From: Novosphingobium sp. BW1
Lineage (GTDB): Bacteria; Pseudomonadota; Alphaproteobacteria; Sphingomonadales; Sphingomonadaceae
Length of the DNA: 45,233 nucleotides
Assembly (NCBI RefSeq): GCF_008107685.1
Contig: NZ_VIRF01000055.1
Coordinates: 1-45,233, forward strand
Direction of reading: 5' to 3'
The notes beneath the pieces are model-generated. The model made no database searches. It was not told where the DNA came from and saw nothing but the letters and a program-made list of their open reading frames with translations. Positions 17,290 to 25,522 of this stretch are shown piece by piece; the first letter of the stretch is position 1; every line of letters begins with the position of its first letter. A program made the position numbers and the translations under genes.

Positions 17290-17934
17290 ATGAACCGCTT
17301 CGCCATGACCCATCTTGCCTCCCGCGCCGTCCGCCGCACGCTCCTTACCGCAACGCTGGGCCTTAGCCTCGCTCTTGCGGGTTGTTCGGGCGCCAGCGAC
17401 GCGCCCAAAATACCCCCCATCGTCGGCACGGACATCACCGGCGCCGAGATCGGCGGGCCCTTCACGCTTCTCGACAAGGACGGCAAGACTGTCACCTGGA
17501 AGGATTTTCGCGGCAAGTGGGCAATGCTCTACTTCGGCTACACCTTCTGCCCGGACGCCTGCCCGATCGACGTGCAGGAAATGATGATGGGCTACAACGC
17601 CTTCGCCAAGGCCCATCCCGAGGCCGCCGCCAAGGTGCAACCCATCTTCGTCACCATCGACCCGGCGCGCGACACACCCGAGATCGTGGGCGAGTGGACC
17701 GCCGCCTTCGGGGAGGACCTCAAGGGCCTTACCGGCACCAAGGCGCAGGTCGATGCCGCCGCCAAGGCCTTCGCGGTCTACTACGGCAAGGGCGCGGAAA
17801 CGCAGGGCGGCTACCTCATGGACCACTCGCGCTTCGTCTACCTGATGAACCCCCAAGGCGAGCCCGTCGCCATGCTGCCCGTAGACAAGGGCCGCAAGGC
17901 CGTTGCCGGCGACCTGGAGGCCCTCGTCCAATGA
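17290..17934 (+). CDS. SCO family copper/thiol lipoprotein
   Basis: A 214-residue thioredoxin-fold protein anchored to the membrane, facing the periplasm. The lipobox LALAGC places the lipid on Cys32. Copper-binding residues are the CPDAC pair (C87, C91) and His179 in MDHSRF. SCO proteins deliver copper to the CuA site of cytochrome oxidase or act as thiol-disulfide enzymes. No cytochrome oxidase gene is near. It overlaps the Cys-cluster gene by four bases and leads a plus-strand cluster reaching ribE. Confidence 0.93.
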   Translation: MNRFAMTHLASRAVRRTLLTATLGLSLALAGCSGASDAPKIPPIVGTDITGAEIGGPFTLLDKDGKTVTWKDFRGKWAMLYFGYTFCPDACPIDVQEMMMGYNAFAKAHPEAAAKVQPIFVTIDPARDTPEIVGEWTAAFGEDLKGLTGTKAQVDAAAKAFAVYYGKGAETQGGYLMDHSRFVYLMNPQGEPVAMLPVDKGRKAVAGDLEALVQ

Positions 17935-18449
17935 CCGCCCGCCCGTTCTGGGAGCGCCCGCTGGCCAGCCTCGACAAGGCCCAGTGGGAAGCGCTGTGCG
18001 ATGGCTGCGGCCAGTGTTGCCTGCATAAGGTGGAAGACGCCGACAGCGGCGATATCTACCACACCAATGTCGCTTGCAAGCTGCTCGACACCAAGACCGC
18101 GCTGTGCAGCGACTATCCCCACCGCAAACGCGCGGTGGCCGATTGCCTGACGCTGACCCTGCGCACCGCGGGTTCGCTCCCCTGGCTCCCCGAGACCTGC
18201 GCCTATCGCCTGCGCGCCGAGGACCAGCCCTTGCCCGCGTGGCACTACCTTGTCTGCGGCGACCGCGAGGCCGTCCACCGCGCCGGAGTTTCAGTAGCGG
18301 GCCGCGTGGTCAGCGAGATCGATGCCGGGCCGCTCGAACAGCACATCATCTTGCCCGAAGGGATGGAGCAGGAGTTCGAGATCGAGGACGGCCAGAACCC
18401 CTGGGACATCGTCGAGACCGGGGCCGACGATGAGGAGCGGGACGCCTGA
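17931..18449 (+). CDS. YcgN/UPF0260 Cys-cluster protein
   Basis: A 172-residue cytoplasmic protein of the YcgN (UPF0260) family. The cysteine set is CDGCGQCC (C23, C26, C29, C30), then C49, C59 and C72, with another near residue 93, a likely iron- or zinc-binding cluster of the CxxCxxCC type. The family has no firmly assigned function. Start is the ATG overlapping the SCO stop (ATGA), preferred over the long upstream frame that is out-of-frame SCO sequence. The C-terminal part is acidic. The next gene begins six bases later. Confidence 0.88.
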   Translation: MTARPFWERPLASLDKAQWEALCDGCGQCCLHKVEDADSGDIYHTNVACKLLDTKTALCSDYPHRKRAVADCLTLTLRTAGSLPWLPETCAYRLRAEDQPLPAWHYLVCGDREAVHRAGVSVAGRVVSEIDAGPLEQHIILPEGMEQEFEIEDGQNPWDIVETGADDEERDA

Positions 18450-18454
18450 GGTCC

Positions 18455-19180
18455 ATGCTCGACTGGCTCAAGCGCGATCCTCGTGAGGAGCCGAGCGTCA
18501 CGCTGTGCGGGCGCGACGTCCCCGTTATCCTTCGCCGCATGGAGCGCGCCCGGCGCATGACCATGCGCCTTGCGCCTGATGGCAGTGCGGTGCGCATCAC
18601 CCTCCCCCCCTATGTGCGCGAGAGCGAGGCACTCGCCTTCGCCCGTTCGCGTAAGGCCTGGCTGGAGGCGCAGCTGCGCGCGATCCCTGAGGCCAGCGAG
18701 CTTACCGACGGCGCGCAGATCCTGTTTCGCGGCGCCGCGCGCGTGCTCGCCCACGATCCTGCCGCCCCGCGCCGGGTTGTGCTGGGCTCCGAGACGCTGA
18801 AGGTCGGAGGGCCCACATCCTCGCTCCCCTCGCGCCTTGCCCGCTGGATGCAGGGCGAGGCACGGCCCCTTCTGGAAGCGGACCTTGCCGAGTACTGCGC
18901 GCGCGCAGGCCAACCTACGCCCGCCCTTGCCCTCTCCAGCGCCAGGCGGCGCTGGGGCAGCTGCGCGGCGAACGGTGCAATCCGCATCAACTGGCGGCTT
19001 GTCATGGCCCCCGACGCGGTGCGCCGCTCGGTCGTTGCGCACGAGGTCGCCCACCTTGTCCATTTCGACCATTCGCCCGCCTTTCACCACTGCCTTAAGA
19101 CCATCTTCGAAGGTTCGGTCCACGAGGCGAACCGCTGGCTCAAGGCACATGGGCGCAGCCTCTATGTCCCCTTCGGCTAG
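18455..19180 (+). CDS. YgjP-type (DUF45) metallopeptidase
   Basis: A 241-residue protein of the YgjP/DUF45 group, related to SprT and M48 zinc peptidases. Zinc site: HEVAH (196-200) and the later His in FDHSPAFH (205-212). The stretch SSARRRWGSCAANGAIRINWR (key parts RRWGSC and INWRL) just before it is the family hallmark. Physiological substrate unknown; likely cytoplasmic. It lies six bases after the YcgN-like gene. Confidence 0.87.
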   Translation: MLDWLKRDPREEPSVTLCGRDVPVILRRMERARRMTMRLAPDGSAVRITLPPYVRESEALAFARSRKAWLEAQLRAIPEASELTDGAQILFRGAARVLAHDPAAPRRVVLGSETLKVGGPTSSLPSRLARWMQGEARPLLEADLAEYCARAGQPTPALALSSARRRWGSCAANGAIRINWRLVMAPDAVRRSVVAHEVAHLVHFDHSPAFHHCLKTIFEGSVHEANRWLKAHGRSLYVPFG

Positions 19181-19212
19181 CGTTTGCGCGCAATAGGCTT
19201 TAAATAGCTCCC

Positions 19213-19740
19213 ATGCTTTTTTCAAAACGCTCCGGATACTGGCAAGACGTCAAGCCCACCGGCATGCTCGCGGACTTCCGGTTCGTATGGCAGCAGGCGG
19301 GCACGAACCGCTGGCGCATTGCCGCGATCTCGGCCGCCTGCACCTTTGCGATCTTCTACATGATGGCTGGCCAAGAGGGCTCTGCCCCCCATCCCCCGCC
19401 CAAGGTGACCTGGATATCCACGCTGCCCGAAGGCCGCACCGACGAGGAAATTCTGAACGAAAACATCGCCAACCAGAAGGCCAAGGAAGAATTGGCTTTC
19501 GAGCAGGCCAAGCGCGACAAGGAGGTGCGCGAAATCTACAAGACGCTGGGCCGCTGGTCGGGCATGGACGTCGACAAGATCGCGCGTGAGGCCGAAGCCG
19601 AGCAGGCCGCCGAAGAGGCCGCCAAGCTCAAGGAAATCGGCAAGCCTCGCCTGCCCGATGGCGCCGTCGCGCCCAAGATGCCCGGCGAGATGGCTGGTGA
19701 GCCCTCGGCCGAATCTGGCGGCGCCCCCACCCGGCCGTGA
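19213..19740 (+). CDS. Membrane-anchored protein of unknown function
   Basis: A 175-residue protein I cannot assign. Residues about 30-52 ([18 protein letters not shown]) form one membrane helix; the short N-terminus should be cytoplasmic and the rest periplasmic, or the reverse. About 70-150 is highly charged and probably coiled coil (many EA, EQ, AK pairs). The tail is Pro/Gly-rich. It overlaps ribD by four bases (GTGA), so its expression is tied to riboflavin synthesis genes, but that may only be operon sharing. Similar proteins appear to occur in other sphingomonads, from memory of gene order. Confidence 0.75.
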   Translation: MLFSKRSGYWQDVKPTGMLADFRFVWQQAGTNRWRIAAISAACTFAIFYMMAGQEGSAPHPPPKVTWISTLPEGRTDEEILNENIANQKAKEELAFEQAKRDKEVREIYKTLGRWSGMDVDKIAREAEAEQAAEEAAKLKEIGKPRLPDGAVAPKMPGEMAGEPSAESGGAPTRP

Positions 19741-20696
19741 GCGACGATTCGCGCTGGCTTGCGGCTGCGGCTGCGCTCGCCGCGCGGGCCCGTCCGCTCA
19801 GCCGCCCCAACCCGGGCGTCGGCGCGCTGCTCGTCAAGGATGGCCGCGTCCTCGCGCGCGGGTGGACGCAGGATCGCGGACGACCTCACGCCGAAGCGGT
19901 TGCGCTCGGCCTTGCTGGCGACATCGCGCGCGGCGCAACGCTCTACGTCACGCTGGAGCCCTGCGCGCACCAGTCGCCGCGCGGCCCCTCGTGCGCCAAT
20001 CTCATCTGCGCAGCGCAGCCTTCCCGCGTCGTCATCGGCTGCATGGACCCTGACCCGCGCACCAGCGGCGCCGGGCTAGCGCGCATCCGCGCCGCCGGGA
20101 TCGAAGCCGAGTATCTGTCCTCCCCCGCCTGTGAGGAAAGCCTTGCCGGCTACCTCCTTCAGCGCACGCAAGGACGCCCGCACGTCACGCTGAAGCTCGC
20201 GCTCTCGCTCGATGGCTGCATCGCGATGGCAAGCGGCGAGAGCCAGTGGATCACCGGAGCCGAGGCGCGCGCCCACACCCACGCCATGCGCGCGAAGAGC
20301 GATGCCATTCTCGTGGGCGGCGGCACGCTGCGCGCCGATGCCCCGCACCTCGACGTGCGCCTGCCCGGTCTGGAGGCACGCAGCCCGACGCGCTGGGTGC
20401 TGACGCGCGGGCTGGTGCCCGAAGGGTGGAACGCGCTTGCCGCCCCCGAAGCGATCCGGGAGATGGAGGGTATCCAGTACCTCTTTGTCGAGGGCGGAGC
20501 AGGCGCGGCCACGGCCTTCCTGAAAGCGGGGCTGGTGGACCGCCTGCTGATCTACCGCGCGCCCATCCTCGTCGGCGGACGGCCCGGCCTTCGCGACTAC
20601 GGCCTGTCTGCCCTCGCACAGGCGCATGGCCGATGGTCGCTGGTCGAGCGCCGCGCCCTTGGCAGCGACACGCTCGAAGTCTACAGCGCGCGCTGA
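19737..20696 (+). CDS. ribD: RibD, riboflavin deaminase/reductase
   Basis: A 319-residue bifunctional enzyme for the second and third steps of riboflavin synthesis. The N-terminal deaminase has the zinc set H51 (PHAEA), C76 (EPCAH) and C86. The C-terminal reductase (about 145-315) starts at [16 protein letters not shown] and has [13 protein letters not shown] and the late [12 protein letters not shown] loop. It is slightly short compared with E. coli (367), with the loss in the reductase part, but both active sites look intact. GTG start overlaps the previous gene. ribE follows by 28 bases. Confidence 0.95.
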   Translation: MSDDSRWLAAAAALAARARPLSRPNPGVGALLVKDGRVLARGWTQDRGRPHAEAVALGLAGDIARGATLYVTLEPCAHQSPRGPSCANLICAAQPSRVVIGCMDPDPRTSGAGLARIRAAGIEAEYLSSPACEESLAGYLLQRTQGRPHVTLKLALSLDGCIAMASGESQWITGAEARAHTHAMRAKSDAILVGGGTLRADAPHLDVRLPGLEARSPTRWVLTRGLVPEGWNALAAPEAIREMEGIQYLFVEGGAGAATAFLKAGLVDRLLIYRAPILVGGRPGLRDYGLSALAQAHGRWSLVERRALGSDTLEVYSAR

Positions 20697-20724
20697 GCAC
20701 CAATCACCAAGGGACCCTGCCCGC

Positions 20725-21342
20725 ATGTTCACCGGAATCGTCACCGCCATCGGCACCCTGCGCGACGCGCGCCACGATGGCGACCTGCACGCGGTGATCG
20801 CCTGTCCCTTCGATCCCGCAACGATCGCCATCGGCGCCTCGATCGCCTGCTCGGGCGTGTGCCTGACCGTGGTCGACAAGGGCGGCATGGCGGGCGATGC
20901 GTGGTTCGCGGTCGACATTTCGGGCGAGACCATTGCGCGCACCGCGCCCGGACACTGGGAGGAAGGCGCCCAGCTCAATCTCGAACCCGCCCTGAAACTG
21001 GGCGATGAACTGGGCGGGCACATCGTCACCGGCCACGTCGACGGCGTCGGCTCGGTCGTGAGCATCACTCCGGTCGGCGATTCGAAGCAGTTCGTGATCT
21101 CGGCGAGCAAGGAACTGGCGCCCTACCTCGCCCCCAAGGGCTCGATCACGCTCGACGGCGTCTCGCTGACCGTCAACACCGTGGACGATCAGGCCGACGG
21201 CACCTGCCACTTCATGCTCAACATCATCCCGCACACCGCCGAGGTCACCACCATCGGCCAGCTTTCGGCGGGCGATGCGGTCAACCTCGAGATTGACGTG
21301 CTGGCCCGCTATCTCCAGCGTATGCAGTCGCTGCGCAACTGA
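20725..21342 (+). CDS. ribE: RibE, riboflavin synthase
   Basis: A 205-residue alpha-type riboflavin synthase, which dismutates two 6,7-dimethyl-8-ribityllumazine molecules. The family start MFTGIVTAIG is intact, and there are two lumazine-binding repeats, about 1-88 and 100-187; the second begins near GGHIVTGHVDG. The starting ATG at 20725 removes an out-of-frame extension. ribBA and ribH, which often follow, are not in the window; the next gene is on the other strand. Confidence 0.95.
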   Translation: MFTGIVTAIGTLRDARHDGDLHAVIACPFDPATIAIGASIACSGVCLTVVDKGGMAGDAWFAVDISGETIARTAPGHWEEGAQLNLEPALKLGDELGGHIVTGHVDGVGSVVSITPVGDSKQFVISASKELAPYLAPKGSITLDGVSLTVNTVDDQADGTCHFMLNIIPHTAEVTTIGQLSAGDAVNLEIDVLARYLQRMQSLRN

Positions 21343-21364
21343 CCGACCGCCCGGCTCTGCGCAT

Positions 21365-21964
21365 TCAGGGAAGGTAGGGCCCGATCACGTCCATCGCCTG
21401 GCGCACCGTGCGCGCCTTTTCGCCCACGGGCGCGACATAGTGGATCGCTTCGCGCGCGTCCGCCTCACCACTTCCCTTCGCGATCATCCAGGCTGCAAGA
21501 TACTGAGATGCCAGGCATCCGCCTGCGGTAGCGACATGGCCATGGGCGATGAACGGCGCGTCGAGCACCTCGACACCGGCCTCCACCACCCAGGGCTTCG
21601 TCGTGAGGTCGGTGCAGGCGGGAAGATCGCCGATCAGCCCCAGCCGCGCAAGCAGCAACGTGCCCGAACACTGCGCGCCGATCAGCTGACGCGCGGGATC
21701 AAGCTGCAACTGCTCCAGGATCGCGGGATCTTGCGCGATTTCGCGGGTGCAGATGCCGCTGCCGATCAGCACCGCGTCCGCCTCGCGCGCGAAGGCGAGT
21801 GGCTGCTGCGCGCGCACCGTCACCCCGTTCATTGAGGTCACTTGCGCGCTCGGACAGGTGATCTGCGCCGACCAGCCCTTGGACTTCATCCGGTTGAGCA
21901 GGGCCGAGGCGATAAACGAATCGAGTTCGTTGAACCCCTCGAAGGTGAGGATCGCGATGTTCAT
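21365..21964 (-). CDS. DJ-1/PfpI family protein
   Basis: A 199-residue flavodoxin-like protein of the DJ-1/PfpI superfamily. The nucleophile elbow is AQCSG with Cys99, and the upstream Glu in FEGFNELD (near residue 9-13) is the usual partner. ThiJ/PfpI proteins may be glyoxalases, isonitrile hydratases or regulators' sensor domains; there is no AraC domain here. YLAAWMIAKGSG is typical of the isonitrile-hydratase-like group. Probably cytoplasmic. It converges with ribE (22 bases apart). Confidence 0.87.
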   Translation of the reverse strand: MNIAILTFEGFNELDSFIASALLNRMKSKGWSAQITCPSAQVTSMNGVTVRAQQPLAFAREADAVLIGSGICTREIAQDPAILEQLQLDPARQLIGAQCSGTLLLARLGLIGDLPACTDLTTKPWVVEAGVEVLDAPFIAHGHVATAGGCLASQYLAAWMIAKGSGEADAREAIHYVAPVGEKARTVRQAMDVIGPYLP

Positions 21965-22091
21965 GGGGTGCTCCCGACGCCAAGCGCCTCGCGCAACCCG
22001 CTACACCGGCGCGACTTCGGCCATCGATTTGGAAAGGGGAGGCCCGCTCGGACAGCGGGATCACGTGCCACCATGCGAAAGGCGCATGGGG

Positions 22092-22149
22092 CGGCCTCGC
22101 ACAGAGGCCGGAGCGTCAGCCAGCCCCTATCAAGGACCGGCTGACGCTC
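22092..22149 (-). terminator. Two tandem hairpins after the aminotransferase gene
   Basis: An 11-bp perfect stem (GAGCGTCAGCC 22111-22121 with 22139-22149, loop 17) is followed leftward at once by a 7-bp perfect stem (22092-22098 with 22104-22110). Neither has a U-run, so they may be termination aids or mRNA 3'-end stabilisers for the aminotransferase transcript. Confidence 0.5.
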
Positions 22150-22157
22150 AAGAGGCA

Positions 22158-23336
22158 TCAGGCAGTCACTTGTGCCACGGCGGCAATGAACTTGTCGATG
22201 TTGCCCGTGGTGAGGCCCGCCACGTTGATGCGGCCCGAACCGGCGAAGTAGATGCCGTGGTTCTTGCGCATGTCCTGCACCTGCTCGGGGGTGAAGGGAA
22301 TGATCGAGAACAGGCCGTTCTGGATGCCGATGGGCGAGAGGTCGACACCGCCGGTAACACCGGCCGCGGCCAGCTTGTCACGTACCCAGCGCATGCGCTC
22401 GCGCATCTCGTCGAGTTCGGCGAGCCACTGCGCGGTCAGCGCTTCGTCTTCCAGCACCAGGCGCACCGCCGCGCCGCCGTGATCTGGCGGCTGCGACCAG
22501 TTGGCGCGCGCCAGGCTGTGGCCGTTGGACATGATCTTGGTCAGGTCCGCCGGGTCCTTCGCCAACGCGTAGAGCGCGCCGACGCGGTCGCGGTAGAGAC
22601 CGAAGTTCTTGTCGCACGAGTAGCACACCAGCGCTTCGGGCACCGCAGCGAGAACCGCACGCAGGCCGTAGGCATCCTCTTCCATGCCAAGACCCAGGCC
22701 CTGGTAGGCAAGGTCAAGGATCGGCATAATCGGGCTCTTGGCCAGAAGTGCCGCGATCTCGTCCCAGTTGGCGTGAGTGTAGTCGATGCCGGTCGGGTTA
22801 TGGCAGCAGCCGTGCAGCAGCATGGCGTCACCCTCGGCGCCCGACGCAATGGCCGCGCGCAGCGCATCCATGTCCACCTTGCCGTCTTCACCGGAATGGT
22901 TGAACTCGACAACCTCAAGGCCCAGGTCCTTGCAGATCTGCGCATGGTTGGGCCAGCTGGGCTTGCCCACGATGATGCGCTTGGCGCCCGCGCGCTGCAC
23001 CATGGCAAGCGCGAGACGCAGCGAGCCGGTGCCGCCGGGCGTCTGCATGCCCTCGATACGGCCACCCATGTCCGGGTTTTCCTTGCCGAAGACGTAGGGC
23101 ATCAGCGCGGCCACAAAGCCCATGTCACCCTCAGGGCCGAGGTAGGCCTTCGAGTCTTGGGTCTCGACGAGTTTCTTCTCGGCGGCCTTGATCGCGCCGA
23201 AGACCGGGGTTTCCCCGTCACCGGTACGGTAGACGCCCACACCGAGATCGATCTTGTCGGCGCGCGGGTCGTCGTTGTGGAGCTTGATCAGCGCAAGAAG
23301 CGCGTCGGCGGGCTGTTGTTGAAGGTTGCTAAGCAT
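22158..23336 (-). CDS. Class I aromatic/aspartate aminotransferase
   Basis: A 392-residue PLP enzyme of fold type I in the TyrB/AspC group. The PLP lysine is K243 in YSCDKNFGLYRDRVGAL (key parts SCDKNFGL and RDRVG). NPTG at 180-183 holds the cofactor, and GRINVAGL near the end carries the carboxylate-binding Arg. The N-terminal LGVGVYRTGDGETPV is the TyrB/AspC hallmark. It exchanges amino groups between aromatic amino acids or aspartate and 2-oxo acids; which is preferred cannot be read. Single-gene transcript, ending in tandem hairpins. Confidence 0.92.
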   Translation of the reverse strand: MLSNLQQQPADALLALIKLHNDDPRADKIDLGVGVYRTGDGETPVFGAIKAAEKKLVETQDSKAYLGPEGDMGFVAALMPYVFGKENPDMGGRIEGMQTPGGTGSLRLALAMVQRAGAKRIIVGKPSWPNHAQICKDLGLEVVEFNHSGEDGKVDMDALRAAIASGAEGDAMLLHGCCHNPTGIDYTHANWDEIAALLAKSPIMPILDLAYQGLGLGMEEDAYGLRAVLAAVPEALVCYSCDKNFGLYRDRVGALYALAKDPADLTKIMSNGHSLARANWSQPPDHGGAAVRLVLEDEALTAQWLAELDEMRERMRWVRDKLAAAGVTGGVDLSPIGIQNGLFSIIPFTPEQVQDMRKNHGIYFAGSGRINVAGLTTGNIDKFIAAVAQVTA

Positions 23337-23417
23337 GGCGGGCGGCCCTTACTCCGGACGCCGTTTGCGCGCAACAGCCTAATGCAACAATTGCGACACC
23401 AAGAAACGCAAAGATGC

Positions 23418-23451
23418 CCAAAATCGAAACGCGCCCCGGACTGGAGGCGCG
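23418..23451 (-). terminator. Intrinsic terminator after eipA
   Basis: CGCGCC (23430-23435) pairs with GGCGCG (23446-23451). Reading leftward the stem is followed by GTTTCGATTTT, a moderately U-rich tail. Confidence 0.5.
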
Positions 23452-23485
23452 CTCGCATTTCAATCGTTGCGCTAAGGGCGCGCGA

Positions 23486-24421
23486 TCAGAACGGCAGCCA
23501 GCGCTGCTTTTCGGAGAACTTCATGTAGCCGATGTTGGCACCAAGGCGCAGGCCTGCGCCCGCGCGAACGGGGATCAGGACAACGTCCCCGCGCCGCAGG
23601 TACGAGACGTTGAAGCCGCCGATGAGATAGGCCTGACCCTCACCCGCGCCGAAGCGCTTGTAGAGGTCCTCGGTGTCGTAGAGGTTGTAGACGAGGACGA
23701 AGGTGCTCGCCGCGTTGGCGCCCGCATCGAAGCCGATCGAGGGGCCCGTCCAGTAAACCGGACGCTGGCCTTCGACCTTGTGGTACAAGGTGCCCGATCC
23801 ATAGCGAAGACCGATAGCGAGCGCCGCGCCGCCCTCGCGCCCGACGATATACCCGTTAGGCTCGCCCTGCTTTTTCAGGAGGTCACGGATGACGTCCGCA
23901 AGCCCCTGCGCGCCCTTACCGAAGACGCCTTCGGCCGCGCCGATCAGGTCATCCTCGTGGTAAGTGGTGCCATTCCGTCCGGCCCCTGTCGCGTTGCCCG
24001 CAAAGTCCTGCGTATTCCAGTCCGAGACACTGCCCGGGGAGGACGCCGTGGGGGCGGGGACCGGCGAGGTCATCGGCGTGCCGAGCGGAGTACCGTTCCC
24101 GGCGCTGTCGGTGTCCTGGCCGCCACTGCCCTGATTGGACGAATAGGTCCCTGTCGGATAGTCACCGTCGGTGGCGGGCAGTTCGCCGGGACGCGGATAA
24201 GTCTGGCCCGCCGGGACCCCAGGTGCCGAAGTCGTGCCCTGCGGCGCAGGATAGCGGGTGGTTCCTCCCTGCAGGTCTCCATCGATGGCGGTGTCGGGAT
24301 CGACCGTCTGTATCTGGGCCGAGGCGGTCGTTGCCGGGCCCAGCACAGCCATCGCTGTTGCCGCGACGAGAGCCACGAGGCTCTTCCCGATACCGGCCCG
24401 CTGTGTGGTTTGCTTGCGCAC
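23486..24421 (-). CDS. eipA: EipA/DUF1134 envelope integrity protein
   Basis: About 311 residues. A signal peptide (basic VRKQTTQRAG, hydrophobic SLVALVAATAMAVLG, cleavage near ASA) is followed by a Pro/Gly/Thr-rich low-complexity linker (about 35-135) and the DUF1134 domain (about 140-311), with GGAALAIGLRYGSGTLYHK (key parts GLRYGSG and YHK) and YWTGPSIGFDAG. EipA is a periplasmic protein of Alphaproteobacteria needed for envelope integrity in Brucella and Caulobacter. GTG at 24421 chosen: GGAGG lies nine bases upstream. The upstream extension in frame is not signal-like. The long linker is unusual and probably spans peptidoglycan. Confidence 0.88.
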   Translation of the reverse strand: MRKQTTQRAGIGKSLVALVAATAMAVLGPATTASAQIQTVDPDTAIDGDLQGGTTRYPAPQGTTSAPGVPAGQTYPRPGELPATDGDYPTGTYSSNQGSGGQDTDSAGNGTPLGTPMTSPVPAPTASSPGSVSDWNTQDFAGNATGAGRNGTTYHEDDLIGAAEGVFGKGAQGLADVIRDLLKKQGEPNGYIVGREGGAALAIGLRYGSGTLYHKVEGQRPVYWTGPSIGFDAGANAASTFVLVYNLYDTEDLYKRFGAGEGQAYLIGGFNVSYLRRGDVVLIPVRAGAGLRLGANIGYMKFSEKQRWLPF

Positions 24422-24644
24422 GTGCTTGTTCCTCCCGGGCCTGGGGTGCCCTTTGCGCCAAATGTCTCTGCTCCGCATGCCCCCTGCACGCGGTACCATG
24501 ATTATATGCCCATAAAGAATCGAGTGCGCCTGACCTCGCAATGAACGGGCGGCCAGACAACCTGCTTTTGCGGTCAGCCGAAATCCCTTTGCCGGCTATT
24601 TTCCCCAATTGCGCAAGGAATTGAAAAAACCGCGCGATGGCCCC

Positions 24645-24673
24645 TTGCGGCCCCGCATGACCATGGCTATAGG
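24645..24673 (+). promoter_or_regulatory. Sigma-70-type promoter of tRNA-Ser
   Basis: TTGCGG (24645-24650) and TATAGG (24668-24673) are 17 bases apart, the optimal spacing. The tRNA begins 18 bases after the -10 element, leaving a short 5' leader. Confidence 0.7.
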
Positions 24674-24691
24674 CGCTCCCCTAGCCGCTGC

Positions 24692-24782
24692 GGAGACGTG
24701 GGTGAGTGGCTGAAACCAGTTCCCTGCTAAGGAACCGTACTCTATCAGGGTACCGAGGGTTCGAATCCCTCCGTCTCCGCCA
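24692..24782 (+). tRNA. tRNA-Ser (anticodon GCU)
   Basis: A 91-base class II tRNA with encoded CCA. The acceptor stem GGAGACG pairs with CGTCTCC (24772-24778), followed by discriminator G and CCA (24780-24782). The anticodon stem GTTCC/GGAAC frames the loop CTGCTAA; the anticodon GCT is at 24726-24728. A long variable arm and the T-loop GGTTCGAATCC are present. It reads AGC/AGU serine codons. Its 3' end could be an integration target, but no integrase or repeated 3' end was seen nearby. Confidence 0.97.
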
Positions 24783-24848
24783 CGGCCCTCAGGGGCCACA
24801 TGGCAACCGCGCCACAGGCCCTCTCGACATGAGTGGGCAAACCGCCCT

Positions 24849-25206
24849 TCAGGCCGCCTCGGTGATTGCCGCCAGCCATGGCGTGCCCTTGTTCTCATCC
24901 TCGATGACGTAGTTGAGCGGGATTTTCTCCGCGCAGAGCACGATCCAGTCGGGCAGTTCGGCCTTCACCGCGCGCGCCAGCATATAGCCCTCGCGCACGA
25001 ACACCACGAGATCGAAGTCGGGATCCTCGCCTCCGCAGCGAATCTGACTGTCGTGCCAGGCCTGCCAATCCTGGATCCGCCCCCCACCGCGTATGGCTGA
25101 CCGGGAATCCCTCCATGGTGCTGCCAGGAATGTACGAGGAGGCCGACCAGATCCCCTCCGCACACAAATCCGCCATGAGCCGCCCGGCCTTGATCGTCTC
25201 GTTCAT
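24849..25206 (-). pseudogene. Frameshifted small gene of unknown function
   Basis: Two overlapping frames together make one plausible protein of about 118 residues. The first frame starts at the ATG at 25206 (MNETIKAGRLMADLCAEGIW) and reads to HTRWG. The second continues as GRIQDWQAWHDSQIR and ends LAAITEAA at 24849. The switch falls in a run of six G (minus strand; plus-strand C at 25080-25085); one G fewer restores a single frame. Both halves have normal composition, while the other frames are Arg/Pro-rich. It could be a real mutation, a phase-variable tract or a sequencing error. I recognise no family and see no membrane segment. It sits just after tRNA-Ser. Confidence 0.6.
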
Positions 25207-25522
25207 CCCCAAAGGTTAGCAAGGGCGGGCATCGCCCGTCCTGCGGTAAAAAGGAGACGCTGTCGCGCGCGCGGCGCTGCCATGGGCCCTAAGGCTCGGG
25301 AATGGAGCATTCGCGGCTTGAGCATCGCCCTCGCCCGCCCGATCATGGAGAGGCCGGGCAACCGCCCCTCACCCGGATCGCGCGCTGCACAACACAGCCA
25401 CGACAGGAGGGAGGCGCCTGCGGGCCCGAACAGGAGAAGATGGGCGATGCTGGTGCCTGAAATCTGGAGTTCGCTGCGGGCCACCTCGTCCGTTCGTGGT
25501 GCCTCCCTTTCCTGCCGCTGCG
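25207..25522. other. Intergenic region between unknown gene and flavoprotein gene
   Basis: No gene is supported here; the open frames on both strands are Arg/Pro/Ala-rich shadows. It contains a short inverted repeat, GGGCATCGCCC, near 25225-25236. The region should hold divergent promoters for the frameshifted gene (minus) and the flavoprotein operon (plus), but I could not pick convincing -35/-10 pairs. Confidence 0.45.

Noticed and set aside
24692..25206. Genomic island at the tRNA-Ser 3' end
   Set aside because: No integrase, no repeat of the tRNA 3' end nearby, and base composition is not different; only the frameshifted gene is odd.
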